Shown piece after piece: positions 1-5,198 of a stretch of DNA of 7,198 nt (its first letter is position 1; each line of letters starts with the position of its first letter). The notes beneath the pieces are model-generated. The model searched no databases. It saw only the letters and a program-made list of their open reading frames with translations, and was not told the origin of the DNA. The DNA is from Flavobacterium sp. (lineage in GTDB: Bacteria; Bacteroidota; Bacteroidia; Flavobacteriales; Flavobacteriaceae). The stretch lies in assembly GCA_030152225.1 (NCBI GenBank), contig JASLHL010000191.1:1-7198 (forward strand), read 5' to 3'. Both the position numbers and the translations under genes were made by a program.

Positions 1-6
1 AAGCGC

Positions 7-65
7 AAATCGAAGCGTAGCGTAGATTCATTGAACACCAAAACAAAATATCAACTAAGTGAAAT
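7..65 (+). repeat. 59-bp core repeat, copy 1
   Basis: This is the first of four copies of a 59-bp element that are identical at every base; the others are at 80-138 (same strand) and at 2584-2642 and 2692-2750 (opposite strand). It starts AAATCGAAGCGTAGCGTAG, with a short internal GCGTA duplication, and ends CAACTAAGTGAAAT. I see no conserved hairpin in it, and this orientation has stops in a frame-dependent way, so it does not look coding. It is followed by two 7-bp linker units (66-79) before the next copy. The window begins 6 bp upstream, so more copies may lie to the left. Confidence 0.93.
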
Positions 66-79
66 AAAGAGCAAAGAAC
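66..79 (+). repeat. Two heptad linkers between core copies 1 and 2
   Basis: The spacer between the two cores is exactly two 7-bp units, AAAGAGC and AAAGAAC. It gives this locus a repeat period of 73 bp (59 + 14). The same unit family (AAARRRC-like) fills the spacer of the second locus, where seven units are present. Confidence 0.85.
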
Positions 80-138
80 AAATCGAAGCGTAGCGTAGAT
101 TCATTGAACACCAAAACAAAATATCAACTAAGTGAAAT
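80..138 (+). repeat. 59-bp core repeat, copy 2
   Basis: It is identical over all 59 bases to copy 1. It is followed by one linker heptad, AAAGAGC (139-145), three bases, and then the A-run of the terminator hairpin at 149. The repeat array therefore ends directly at a terminator. Confidence 0.93.
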
Positions 139-148
139 AAAGAGCAAT

Positions 149-190
149 AAAAAAAGGGATGAGTTTATCAACAACTCATCCCTTTTTTTT
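149..190 (-). terminator. Bidirectional intrinsic terminator downstream of mscS
   Basis: A perfect 10-bp stem, GGGATGAGTT (156-165) with AACTCATCCC (173-182), closes a 7-nt loop. It is flanked by seven A on the left (149-155) and eight T on the right (183-190), so it can terminate transcription from both directions. For the minus-strand peptidase-mscS operon it lies about 90 bp past the mscS stop codon, so the mscS transcript would include the heptad array at 218-273 in its 3' untranslated region. On the plus strand it would stop transcripts crossing the 59-bp repeats from the left. Confidence 0.9.
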
Positions 191-217
191 ATCTGTCTAC
201 TCTAGTATAGTCGAAAA

Positions 218-273
218 TTCACCCTTCTCCCATTTCCCATTTCCATTCTCCATTCTCCATTCTCCATTCTCCA
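218..273. repeat. Pyrimidine-rich heptad array next to mscS 3' end
   Basis: Eight consecutive 7-bp units are in one register: TTCACCC, TTCTCCC, ATTTCCC, ATTTCCA, then four TTCTCCA. The unit sequence drifts but the 7-bp period never slips. It ends 5 bp from the mscS stop codon and lies before the terminator at 149-190, so it should be transcribed as a purine-rich RNA (GGAGAAT repeated) at the end of the mscS message. The array begins with AATTCACC, as does the larger array at 2795. Confidence 0.88.
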
Positions 274-278
274 CTACA

Positions 279-1106
279 CTATTTCGTTTTATCGGAAACA
301 ATATGTAAATCGCGTTGTGGAAAAGGAATTTCGATATTTGCTTCATCCAGCGCTACTTTTACCACTTGTTGAATTTCAAATACGGTATCCCAATAAGCGG
401 CTTTTCCGATCCAAGTACGCACGTTTAAATCTACAGCACTATCGCCTAAATTACTGACAAATACAATTGGTGCCGGATTTTGAAGTACAGCTTGGTGTTT
501 GGCTAAAGCACCTAAAATAATTGTTTGTGCTTCTTTGATATTTTCACTGTATCCAATACCCACCACGAAGTCATGTCGTCTAGATGTAATTTCAGAATAG
601 TTTGTAATCACGGAGTTTGCTAAGGGACCGTTGGGGCTAAATACCTTTAATCCCGTAGGTCCTGTTAGTGTTGTGTAGAGTAAATCAATGCGTTCTACTG
701 TTCCTTCTGTTCCGCTGGGATTGGAGATATAATCCCCTACTTTAAACGGTTTGAATAGTAAAACTAACACACCTCCAGCAAAATTGGACAAGCTACCTTG
801 TAACGCCAAACCAATTGCCAAACCTGCAGAGGCGAAAATTGTTGCAATTCCCGCAACTTGGAATCCCATCGTAGCTGCCACTACAATTAGCAAAATAATA
901 TACAAGGTCGCTTTGACAACGCTTAATAAAAAACCGCGTAACGACAGCTCAACGTCTCTTTTCTCCAAACGTCTGCGAATCACCTTTAAAACGAGCTTAA
1001 CTAGATACGATCCAATTCCTAGAATAACTAATCCTAAAATTATTTTAGGTATAGCATGCCACATTGATTCTAACATCTGTTCTAGTCCTTTCCATAACAT
1101 TTCCAT
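279..1106 (-). CDS. mscS: Small-conductance mechanosensitive channel (MscS family)
   Basis: This is an inner-membrane channel that opens under membrane tension and releases solutes after hypo-osmotic shock; the family forms homoheptamers. At 275 aa it is close to E. coli MscS (286). It has three predicted membrane segments (about residues 20-41, 60-80 and 84-117). The third carries the family's Gly/Ala-rich pore helix, with ASAGLAIGLALQGSLSN at 92-108. By alignment from memory to E. coli MscS, L96 and L100 correspond to the pore-gate leucines and Q103-G104 to the hinge Q112-G113. FKPFKVGDYI (118-127) starts the beta domain, SPNGPLANSVITNYS (157-171) is the usual PNG motif, and IPFPQRDL (260-267) is the C-terminal signature. 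The start chosen is the first ATG; Met3 is an alternative. The gene lies 28 bp after the C1 peptidase stop codon with no terminator between them, so it is probably co-transcribed. Confidence 0.96.
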   Translation of the reverse strand: MEMLWKGLEQMLESMWHAIPKIILGLVILGIGSYLVKLVLKVIRRRLEKRDVELSLRGFLLSVVKATLYIILLIVVAATMGFQVAGIATIFASAGLAIGLALQGSLSNFAGGVLVLLFKPFKVGDYISNPSGTEGTVERIDLLYTTLTGPTGLKVFSPNGPLANSVITNYSEITSRRHDFVVGIGYSENIKEAQTIILGALAKHQAVLQNPAPIVFVSNLGDSAVDLNVRTWIGKAAYWDTVFEIQQVVKVALDEANIEIPFPQRDLHIVSDKTK

Positions 1107-1134
1107 AGCTTTCTTTTTTTGTTTTTATTTTCTT

Positions 1135-2334
1135 TTAGATTTTCAATTTCTTTTTCATGTCTTTAGACAACGCATCTTTGTGCACCATGAAATCCGTTGT
1201 TTTGTATTTTACATATTCCTTAGACATGTACATATACCCCTCGTGATCGTTTGTAATTCCCCATGAGTTTTTCACAATGTAGAATTCACGTCCTGTTTGA
1301 TCTTTCGCTATTCCTACAATATGCATGCCGTGATCATCGGTTGTTGAATAATTATCAAAGGCGTTTTGGCGCATTTCCGCTGTTACTTTGCGCTCAGGTT
1401 TTGGTCCGTTGAAGATTTCTTTGCGTTCGTCTTCATTCATCTCTTCCCAATCTTTTTCAGGAACATAAGCCACTCCATTTTTCCAACTGAAATACTTTTC
1501 GCTTACATCTCCTCCCCAAGCAACAGTAAATCCGTTGTTGATTGCTTGGTCGATAATATCAGTCATTTCATCAACTTTTACGTTATACACTTGGTCAAAT
1601 GCCCAGTTATCGGGTACTAATAGAACAAATTTATCGTAGTATGGGTAGTTCATATCGGAACCAATTTCAATATAGTCATCGGGATTAATACCGATTACTT
1701 CACTTGCAAATGTTTGAGGGGTATATTCTTTGCCTTCCCATTTGAATTTTTCTGGATCTTCACCTAAATACGCGTCAATTACTGCCGTATACGCTTTTTG
1801 CCAGTTTGGTGTTAGCTTGCCATTTGGATTCGAAACGACAGCTTTTAATACACCTTCTTGGATAGCTGCCATTTCACCAAATTGATTTTTCTTCGTTCCG
1901 TAGTTTAATCCTGTATATACTTCTTGTGGCACAGCTCCATACATGCGGTACATGTTCATTACATCGTGAAAAGCTCCTCCATCTCCTAAAGTAACAGCAC
2001 CTTGCATACGCACGTACATCTTTCCTTTTTCAATATAAGCATTACGCGCAGAATAAATCTGTGAAATTTCTACTGGACGTTTTCCCATGCGCATCATTTC
2101 TGATTCGATAAAGGAGTTAGCCGAATAACTCCAACATGTTCCTGAAGATCCCTGATTTTTAATCGATGTATTTTCAATATCTACGACTGGTTTAAACTGA
2201 TAAAGCTCCTTGCTTTTGTCACTTGCATTTAATTTTAAAGCATTGACAAGGTTGTCTTGTGCTACTGTCGTTGACGCTGTTATAACAGATAAAACCGCCG
2301 TCAAGACCCATGATTGAATTGTTTTTTTATTCAT
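1135..2334 (-). CDS. Secreted C1 (papain-like, bleomycin hydrolase/PepC type) cysteine peptidase
   Basis: This is a cysteine peptidase of 399 aa. It has an N-terminal signal peptide (basic NKK, hydrophobic core about 8-22, likely cleavage after TTVA near residue 25), so it should act outside the cytoplasm. The catalytic elements of clan CA, family C1 are all visible: oxyanion-hole Gln61 and Cys67 in NQGSSGTCW (60-68), His338 in DDHGMHIVG (333-341), and Asn356 in VKNSWG (354-359). The NQ-SSG-CW form and the long insert between Cys and His resemble the bleomycin hydrolase/PepC subgroup (C1B) more than plain papains. No papain-type propeptide is evident; only about 35 residues lie between the signal peptide and the catalytic Gln. 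The Lys-rich C-terminus (KDMKKKLKI) is reminiscent of the C-terminal arm that sits in the cleft of C1B enzymes, but this is inference. Aminopeptidase versus endopeptidase activity cannot be told from sequence. It is the first gene of a likely operon with mscS. Confidence 0.95.
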   Translation of the reverse strand: MNKKTIQSWVLTAVLSVITASTTVAQDNLVNALKLNASDKSKELYQFKPVVDIENTSIKNQGSSGTCWSYSANSFIESEMMRMGKRPVEISQIYSARNAYIEKGKMYVRMQGAVTLGDGGAFHDVMNMYRMYGAVPQEVYTGLNYGTKKNQFGEMAAIQEGVLKAVVSNPNGKLTPNWQKAYTAVIDAYLGEDPEKFKWEGKEYTPQTFASEVIGINPDDYIEIGSDMNYPYYDKFVLLVPDNWAFDQVYNVKVDEMTDIIDQAINNGFTVAWGGDVSEKYFSWKNGVAYVPEKDWEEMNEDERKEIFNGPKPERKVTAEMRQNAFDNYSTTDDHGMHIVGIAKDQTGREFYIVKNSWGITNDHEGYMYMSKEYVKYKTTDFMVHKDALSKDMKKKLKI

Positions 2335-2354
2335 TGTGATCGTTTGTTATAGTC

Positions 2355-2363
2355 GTAAAGATA
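2355..2363 (-). promoter_or_regulatory. Possible -7 promoter box of the C1 peptidase
   Basis: On the minus strand this reads TATCTTTAC, close to the Bacteroidota -7 consensus TAnnTTTG, and ends about 20 bp before the start codon. No convincing TTTG (-33) box is found at the expected distance, which falls inside the inverted-repeat-bounded segment starting at 2368. The call rests on one imperfect box. Confidence 0.25.
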
Positions 2364-2457
2364 AAAAAACATTGGGGAATGACCTTAGAAGGATCGTTTT
2401 TTTGCCTTTTTTAGTGGTTGCTTTTTTGGGAGGATTGGGTGAGCGTTGACTCTAGCT

Positions 2458-2479
2458 TTCTCCAACACTTCTCCAACCC
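2458..2479. repeat. 11-bp direct tandem repeat, two copies
   Basis: TTCTCCAACAC is followed directly by TTCTCCAACCC, with one mismatch. The 11-bp period places both copies on about the same face of the helix. It lies 124-145 bp upstream of the C1 peptidase start, so a regulator binding site is possible but unproven. Confidence 0.5.
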
Positions 2480-2513
2480 TGCGCTGAGTATGCATGGGAA
2501 AATTAGTTTTTTG

Positions 2514-2540
2514 TCGAAGAACTCTCGAATGACTCTCGAA
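2514..2540. repeat. TCGAA motif three times at 11-bp spacing
   Basis: TCGAA occurs at 2514, 2525 and 2536, and the last two lie within identical CTCTCGAA blocks. The helical spacing resembles tandem operator half-sites. It lies 180-206 bp upstream of the C1 peptidase gene, inside the inverted-repeat-bounded segment. Function is unknown. Confidence 0.45.
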
Positions 2541-2562
2541 GCAAGATTGAATTATTCCCAAT

Positions 2563-2583
2563 GTTGTTTGCTCTTTGTTCTTT
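2563..2583 (-). repeat. Three heptad linkers before core copy 3
   Basis: On the plus strand the units are GTTGTTT, GCTCTTT and GTTCTTT, in register with the core that follows at 2584. They are the same family as the spacers at 66-79 and 2643-2691. The first unit overlaps the last three bases of the right inverted repeat at 2554-2565. Confidence 0.75.
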
Positions 2584-2642
2584 ATTTCACTTAGTTGATA
2601 TTTTGTTTTGGTGTTCAATGAATCTACGCTACGCTTCGATTT
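2584..2642 (-). repeat. 59-bp core repeat, copy 3
   Basis: This is a 59/59 match to copies 1 and 2, in inverse orientation relative to them. It sits in the gap between the C1 peptidase promoter region and the S9 peptidase terminator. The identity of four copies at two loci about 2.5 kb apart suggests recent duplication or gene conversion. Confidence 0.93.
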
Positions 2643-2691
2643 GCTCTTTGCTCTTTGCCTTTTGTTGTTTGCTTTTTGCTTTTTGCTTTTT
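2643..2691 (-). repeat. Seven heptad linkers between core copies 3 and 4
   Basis: The 49-bp spacer is exactly seven 7-bp units. On the plus strand: GCTCTTT twice, GCCTTTT, GTTGTTT, then GCTTTTT three times. The period here is thus 108 bp (59 + 49), compared with 73 bp (59 + 14) in the first locus. The locus differs from the first only in the number of heptads. Confidence 0.85.
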
Positions 2692-2750
2692 ATTTCACTT
2701 AGTTGATATTTTGTTTTGGTGTTCAATGAATCTACGCTACGCTTCGATTT
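2692..2750 (-). repeat. 59-bp core repeat, copy 4
   Basis: It is identical to the other three copies and in the same orientation as copy 3. Because 108 bp equals 36 codons, reading frames stay open across copies 3 and 4 on both strands, which produces spurious ORFs of 113-151 codons here. Confidence 0.93.
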
Positions 2751-2785
2751 GCTCTTTGCACTTTGCCTTTTGTTGTTTGTTCTTA
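2751..2785 (-). repeat. Heptad linkers after core copy 4
   Basis: The units GCTCTTT, GCACTTT, GCCTTTT and GTTGTTT are followed by a degenerate GTTCTTA. The order GCTCTTT-(n)-GCCTTTT-GTTGTTT repeats the order seen after copy 3, so core plus linker was probably duplicated as a block. Confidence 0.75.
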
Positions 2786-2794
2786 GTAAGACAA

Positions 2795-2892
2795 TTCACC
2801 TCTTACCATTCACCTCTCACCATCTCCCATTTCCCACTCATTTCCCATCACTCATTTCCCATCACTCATTTCCCATCTCTACTCTTCACCAT
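2795..2892. repeat. Mixed pyrimidine-rich heptad array
   Basis: The stretch continues in a 7-bp register with changing units: TTCACCT, CTTACCA, TTCACCT, CTCACCA, TCTCCCA, TTTCCCA, then three copies of the 14-mer ACTCATTTCCCATC (2836-2877, two heptads each). A single 1-bp slip occurs near 2879-2884, and TTCACCA (2885-2891) then leads into the homogeneous array. The opening AATTCACC is shared with the array at 218. Confidence 0.85.
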
Positions 2893-2893
2893 T

Positions 2894-2974
2894 CACCTCT
2901 CACCTCTCACCTCTCACCTCTCACCTCTCACCTCTCACCTCTCACCTCTCACCTCTCACCTCTCACCTCTCACC
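2894..2974. repeat. Perfect CACCTCT heptad tandem array (11 copies)
   Basis: Eleven exact copies of CACCTCT plus a partial CACC cover 81 bp with no mismatch. The array abuts the A-run of the S9 peptidase terminator with no gap, so on the minus strand it is normally transcribed only by read-through. Read on the minus strand each unit gives GAGGTGA. Perfect units of this kind are expected to vary in number between strains by slippage. Confidence 0.95.
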
Positions 2975-3009
2975 AAAAAAAAAGCAACCCTTTCGGATTG
3001 CTTTTTTTT
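2975..3009 (-). terminator. Intrinsic terminator of the S9 peptidase gene
   Basis: On the minus strand a 7-bp stem, GCAATCC with GGGTTGC (one G-U wobble), closes a GAAA tetraloop and is followed by nine T (A-run 2975-2983). It starts directly after the stop codon at 3011-3013. The plus-strand version has a C-A mismatch in the stem and a poorer loop, although eight T follow on that side too, so it is tuned to the minus strand. Confidence 0.9.
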
Positions 3010-3010
3010 A

Positions 3011-4912
3011 CTATAGTGTTTCTTTTAACCAGCGGAAAAATTCACCTTGCCAAACTTGTGCGTTTTGCGGTTGAACTACCCAGTGATTTTCTTCTGGTAA
3101 GTATAAGAATCTACTTTTAATACCTCTCAACTGTGCGGCTTGGAAAGCTTCTTGTCCTTGTCCGATTGGCACGCGATAATCTTTACCTCCTTGAATAATT
3201 AAAATAGGGGTATCCCATTTATCTACATTGTTGATTGGGTTAAAGTTTTTAATTGCATTTTGTGCGTCTTTGTTGTCTTTTTCCCAGTATGCTCCACCTG
3301 TATCGAAATTAGGGAAGAATACTTCTTCTGTTGTTCCATACATGCTTACTAAGTCGAATACGCCACAGTGTGAAATAAACGTTTTGAATCTATTTTCATG
3401 GATTCCTGCTAAATAGAATACAGAATATCCTCCATAACTAGCTCCGATTGCACCTAGGCGTTCTTTATCAACATAGCTTTCTTTTGCTACATCATCGATA
3501 GCAGCTAGGTAATCTTGCATGGGTTTTCCTCCCCAATCTTTACTGATTGCCTCATTCCACTCTACACCGTGTCCTGGCATTCCTCTGCGGTTTGGCGCTA
3601 CAATGATATAGCCTTCAGCTGCCATTAATTGAAAATTCCAACGGAAAGAATAGAATTGAGATAAAGCGGATTGTGGTCCTCCTTGTGCATACAACAAAGT
3701 TGGGTATTTTTTATTTGGATCGAAATTCGGTGGATATACCACCCAGGTCACCATATCTTTTCCGTCTACTGTTTTCACGATGCGCTTTTCACTTTTGCTC
3801 AAGGCAATTTTGGAATAGATATCGTCATTTACTTTCGTTAACTGATTCCATATTTTTTTCTTTAAGTCATAAGAGAAAACTTCCGTTGCGTGATTGAAAT
3901 CCGTACGTGTTACTACTACTTTATCTCCGTCAAATCCAACGATACCTGTTACGTCAAAGTTTCCATCTGTCAACTGTTTCACTACAGGAGCGATGCGTTT
4001 TAATCCAGGGAAGTTCACTTCAAACAATTGTACCGTTCCACCTACAGCAGCAACGAAATACACTTTACTTCCGTCTTTGCTCCACTGGTAGCTATCGACT
4101 GTACCGTCCCAATTTGCTGTTAGGTTTTGCTCAACATCGCCAAAACGCACAATAATATCGTTTTTATCGGCTTCGTATCCATCGCGTTTCATTTGCAACC
4201 AAGTCAAATGACCTTGAGGCGAATACGTTGGGTGCGTATCATACCCCACATTCGCTTCCGTTAGGTTTTTTGTCTGTTTAGTTGCTAAATCATATTGGTA
4301 TAAATCAGTATTTGTACTTAGGGCATAGTCTGTTCCAAACTTCTTTTTAGACACATATACAATAGACTTTCCATCTGGAGCCCATACGTAATCTTCTGAA
4401 CCACCAAATGGTTTTTGAGGAGCATCAAATGGCTCATCTTTCATGATGTCAATTTTGTTGTCTTGGTTGTCCCTAGCAGCGTAAAACACGTGGTTGTGTG
4501 TTCCGTCATTCCACGTATCCCAATGTCTGTAATCCAACCCATCAAACACATAGGCATCTGATTTATCCATCGTTGGATACAAATCTTTTCCTAAAACCTT
4601 ATTGATTTTAACTGCTTCATCGAACAAAATATGCTTTCCATCTGGCGAAATATTGGCATCGTGTACTAAATCTTTATACGATTCAATTTCAACAGGTTTT
4701 CCTCCTGTTACTGGCATTTGATACGTTTTAGAATCAAAGCTGTTTTCTTCCATCTTGGCATGAGTCACCTTGTAAATCAGGTTTTTCCCATCTTTTGAAA
4801 TTCCAACAGGACTTACTCTTCCTAATTTCCACAAGAGTTCTTTTGTCATTACTTCTTGAGCAAACGTAGTAAAACACGTTAAACTCAAGGCAAGCCAAAC
4901 TATTTTTTTCAT
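3011..4912 (-). CDS. Secreted S9-family (prolyl oligopeptidase clan) peptidase, DPP5-like
   Basis: This is a serine peptidase of 633 aa with an N-terminal signal peptide (MKK start, hydrophobic 4-15, probable cleavage at TFA-QE near residue 18), predicted to be periplasmic. The N-terminal part (about 25-370) has repeated SPDGK/APDGK-type blade motifs (residues 89-93, 178-182) typical of the S9 beta-propeller. The C-terminal alpha/beta-hydrolase domain (about 385-633) carries the nucleophile Ser492 in GASYGGY (490-496), Asp578 in GGKDYRVP (575-582) and His610 in ENHW (608-611), the triad in usual order and spacing. The stretch [12 protein letters not shown] and [24 protein letters not shown] region (about 134-181) resembles dipeptidyl-peptidase 5 of Porphyromonas, so removal of dipeptides from peptides is the likely role; acylaminoacyl-peptidase is the alternative. 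Cys13 in the leader is not in a proper lipobox. The gene is monocistronic: its own terminator follows directly, and it diverges from the symporter gene. Confidence 0.95.
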   Translation of the reverse strand: MKKIVWLALSLTCFTTFAQEVMTKELLWKLGRVSPVGISKDGKNLIYKVTHAKMEENSFDSKTYQMPVTGGKPVEIESYKDLVHDANISPDGKHILFDEAVKINKVLGKDLYPTMDKSDAYVFDGLDYRHWDTWNDGTHNHVFYAARDNQDNKIDIMKDEPFDAPQKPFGGSEDYVWAPDGKSIVYVSKKKFGTDYALSTNTDLYQYDLATKQTKNLTEANVGYDTHPTYSPQGHLTWLQMKRDGYEADKNDIIVRFGDVEQNLTANWDGTVDSYQWSKDGSKVYFVAAVGGTVQLFEVNFPGLKRIAPVVKQLTDGNFDVTGIVGFDGDKVVVTRTDFNHATEVFSYDLKKKIWNQLTKVNDDIYSKIALSKSEKRIVKTVDGKDMVTWVVYPPNFDPNKKYPTLLYAQGGPQSALSQFYSFRWNFQLMAAEGYIIVAPNRRGMPGHGVEWNEAISKDWGGKPMQDYLAAIDDVAKESYVDKERLGAIGASYGGYSVFYLAGIHENRFKTFISHCGVFDLVSMYGTTEEVFFPNFDTGGAYWEKDNKDAQNAIKNFNPINNVDKWDTPILIIQGGKDYRVPIGQGQEAFQAAQLRGIKSRFLYLPEENHWVVQPQNAQVWQGEFFRWLKETL

Positions 4913-5002
4913 ATTGAGTAGGTTTATTAAGCTGTAAATTTAATCTTTTCTTTTGATTATAAAATAAAGAAGAGCCTGATAGCACTGTTAAAGCGCAGGC
5001 GT

Positions 5003-5022
5003 TGCCTTTCTGCCTTTCTGCC
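5003..5022. repeat. Short octamer repeat in divergent promoter region
   Basis: TGCCTTTC occurs twice in tandem with a further TGCC (2.5 copies of 8 bp), between the S9 peptidase and symporter genes. It is the only GC-richer patch of the 286-bp gap 4913-5198; the rest is AT-rich and should contain both promoters. No strong promoter box pair stands out; a TTTG at 5121 is a possible -33 element for the symporter but lacks a good partner. Confidence 0.4.
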
Positions 5023-5102
5023 AGTTAATCCTCAACTAAAAAGTAAAAGTTGAAATTTCATGCATTAAAAACGGAATAAAATAAAAAAAAGGTTTCATAA
5101 TC

Positions 5103-5115
5103 TTCCATCTTGGAA
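5103..5115. promoter_or_regulatory. Small perfect inverted repeat, possible operator
   Basis: TTCCA and TGGAA are separated by TCT, about 85-95 bp upstream of the symporter start. The position suits a regulator site for the divergent pair, but the arms are only 5 bp, so chance is a fair explanation. Confidence 0.2.
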
Positions 5116-5152
5116 TACAATTTGAAGTGTTATTTTTATCTAAAACATAGAA

Positions 5153-5170
5153 TTATTATAAAAATAATAA
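5153..5170. promoter_or_regulatory. AT-only inverted repeat upstream of the symporter start
   Basis: TTATTAT and ATAATAA form perfect 7-bp arms around AAAA, ending 28 bp before the symporter ATG. It could be a promoter-proximal operator or a weak 5' UTR hairpin. In such AT-rich DNA this may be chance. Confidence 0.25.
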
Positions 5171-5198
5171 CTATTTTCACCGACAAAATTTTTCATCT

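Larger units (their letters stand above)
2368..2565. repeat. ~198-bp segment bounded by 12-13 bp inverted repeats (MITE-like candidate)
   Basis: The left end reads AACATTGGGGAAT (2368-2380). The right end, on the opposite strand, reads AACATTGGGAAT (2554-2565), so the ends match except for one extra G. The interior is non-repetitive compared with its surroundings and holds two sets of 11-bp-spaced repeats. I see no clear target-site duplication and no transposase fragment, so it could be a non-autonomous element, an RNA with paired ends, or chance. The right end runs straight into the linker heptads of the 59-bp repeat array; the left end is 34 bp from the C1 peptidase start codon. Confidence 0.4.

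Noticed and set aside
7..138. CRISPR array
   Set aside because: The spacers are low-complexity heptads related to each other, not unique sequences, the repeat is too long at 59 bp, and no cas gene is near.
751..1266. Plus-strand 171-codon ORF
   Set aside because: It is antisense to the conserved mscS N-terminal region and to the peptidase C-terminus, with no family resemblance.
2385..2726. Minus-strand 113-codon ORF
   Set aside because: More than a third of it is translated 59-bp repeat and linker DNA, kept open because the period of 108 bp is a multiple of three. The remaining part matches no family I know and overlaps the C1 peptidase promoter region.
2894..2974. Triplex (H-DNA) forming tract
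   Set aside because: The strand is pyrimidine-rich but has an A in every unit and lacks mirror symmetry.
2561..3120. Plus-strand ORFs of 151 and 134 codons (repeated LTSHLSP)
   Set aside because: They are translations of the 59-bp repeats and CACCTCT heptads, run over the S9 terminator and, for the second, into the antisense of the S9 gene. A 7-bp repeat stays open in all frames when the unit lacks stops.
4873..4875. Lipoprotein signal (Cys13) in the S9 peptidase leader
   Set aside because: The residues before Cys are LSLT; Thr at -1 does not fit a lipobox, and a normal cleavage site follows at TFA-QE.
4734..4985. Minus-strand 83-codon ORF overlapping the S9 start
   Set aside because: It is out of frame with the conserved S9 peptidase N-terminus, whose signal peptide and start are clear.
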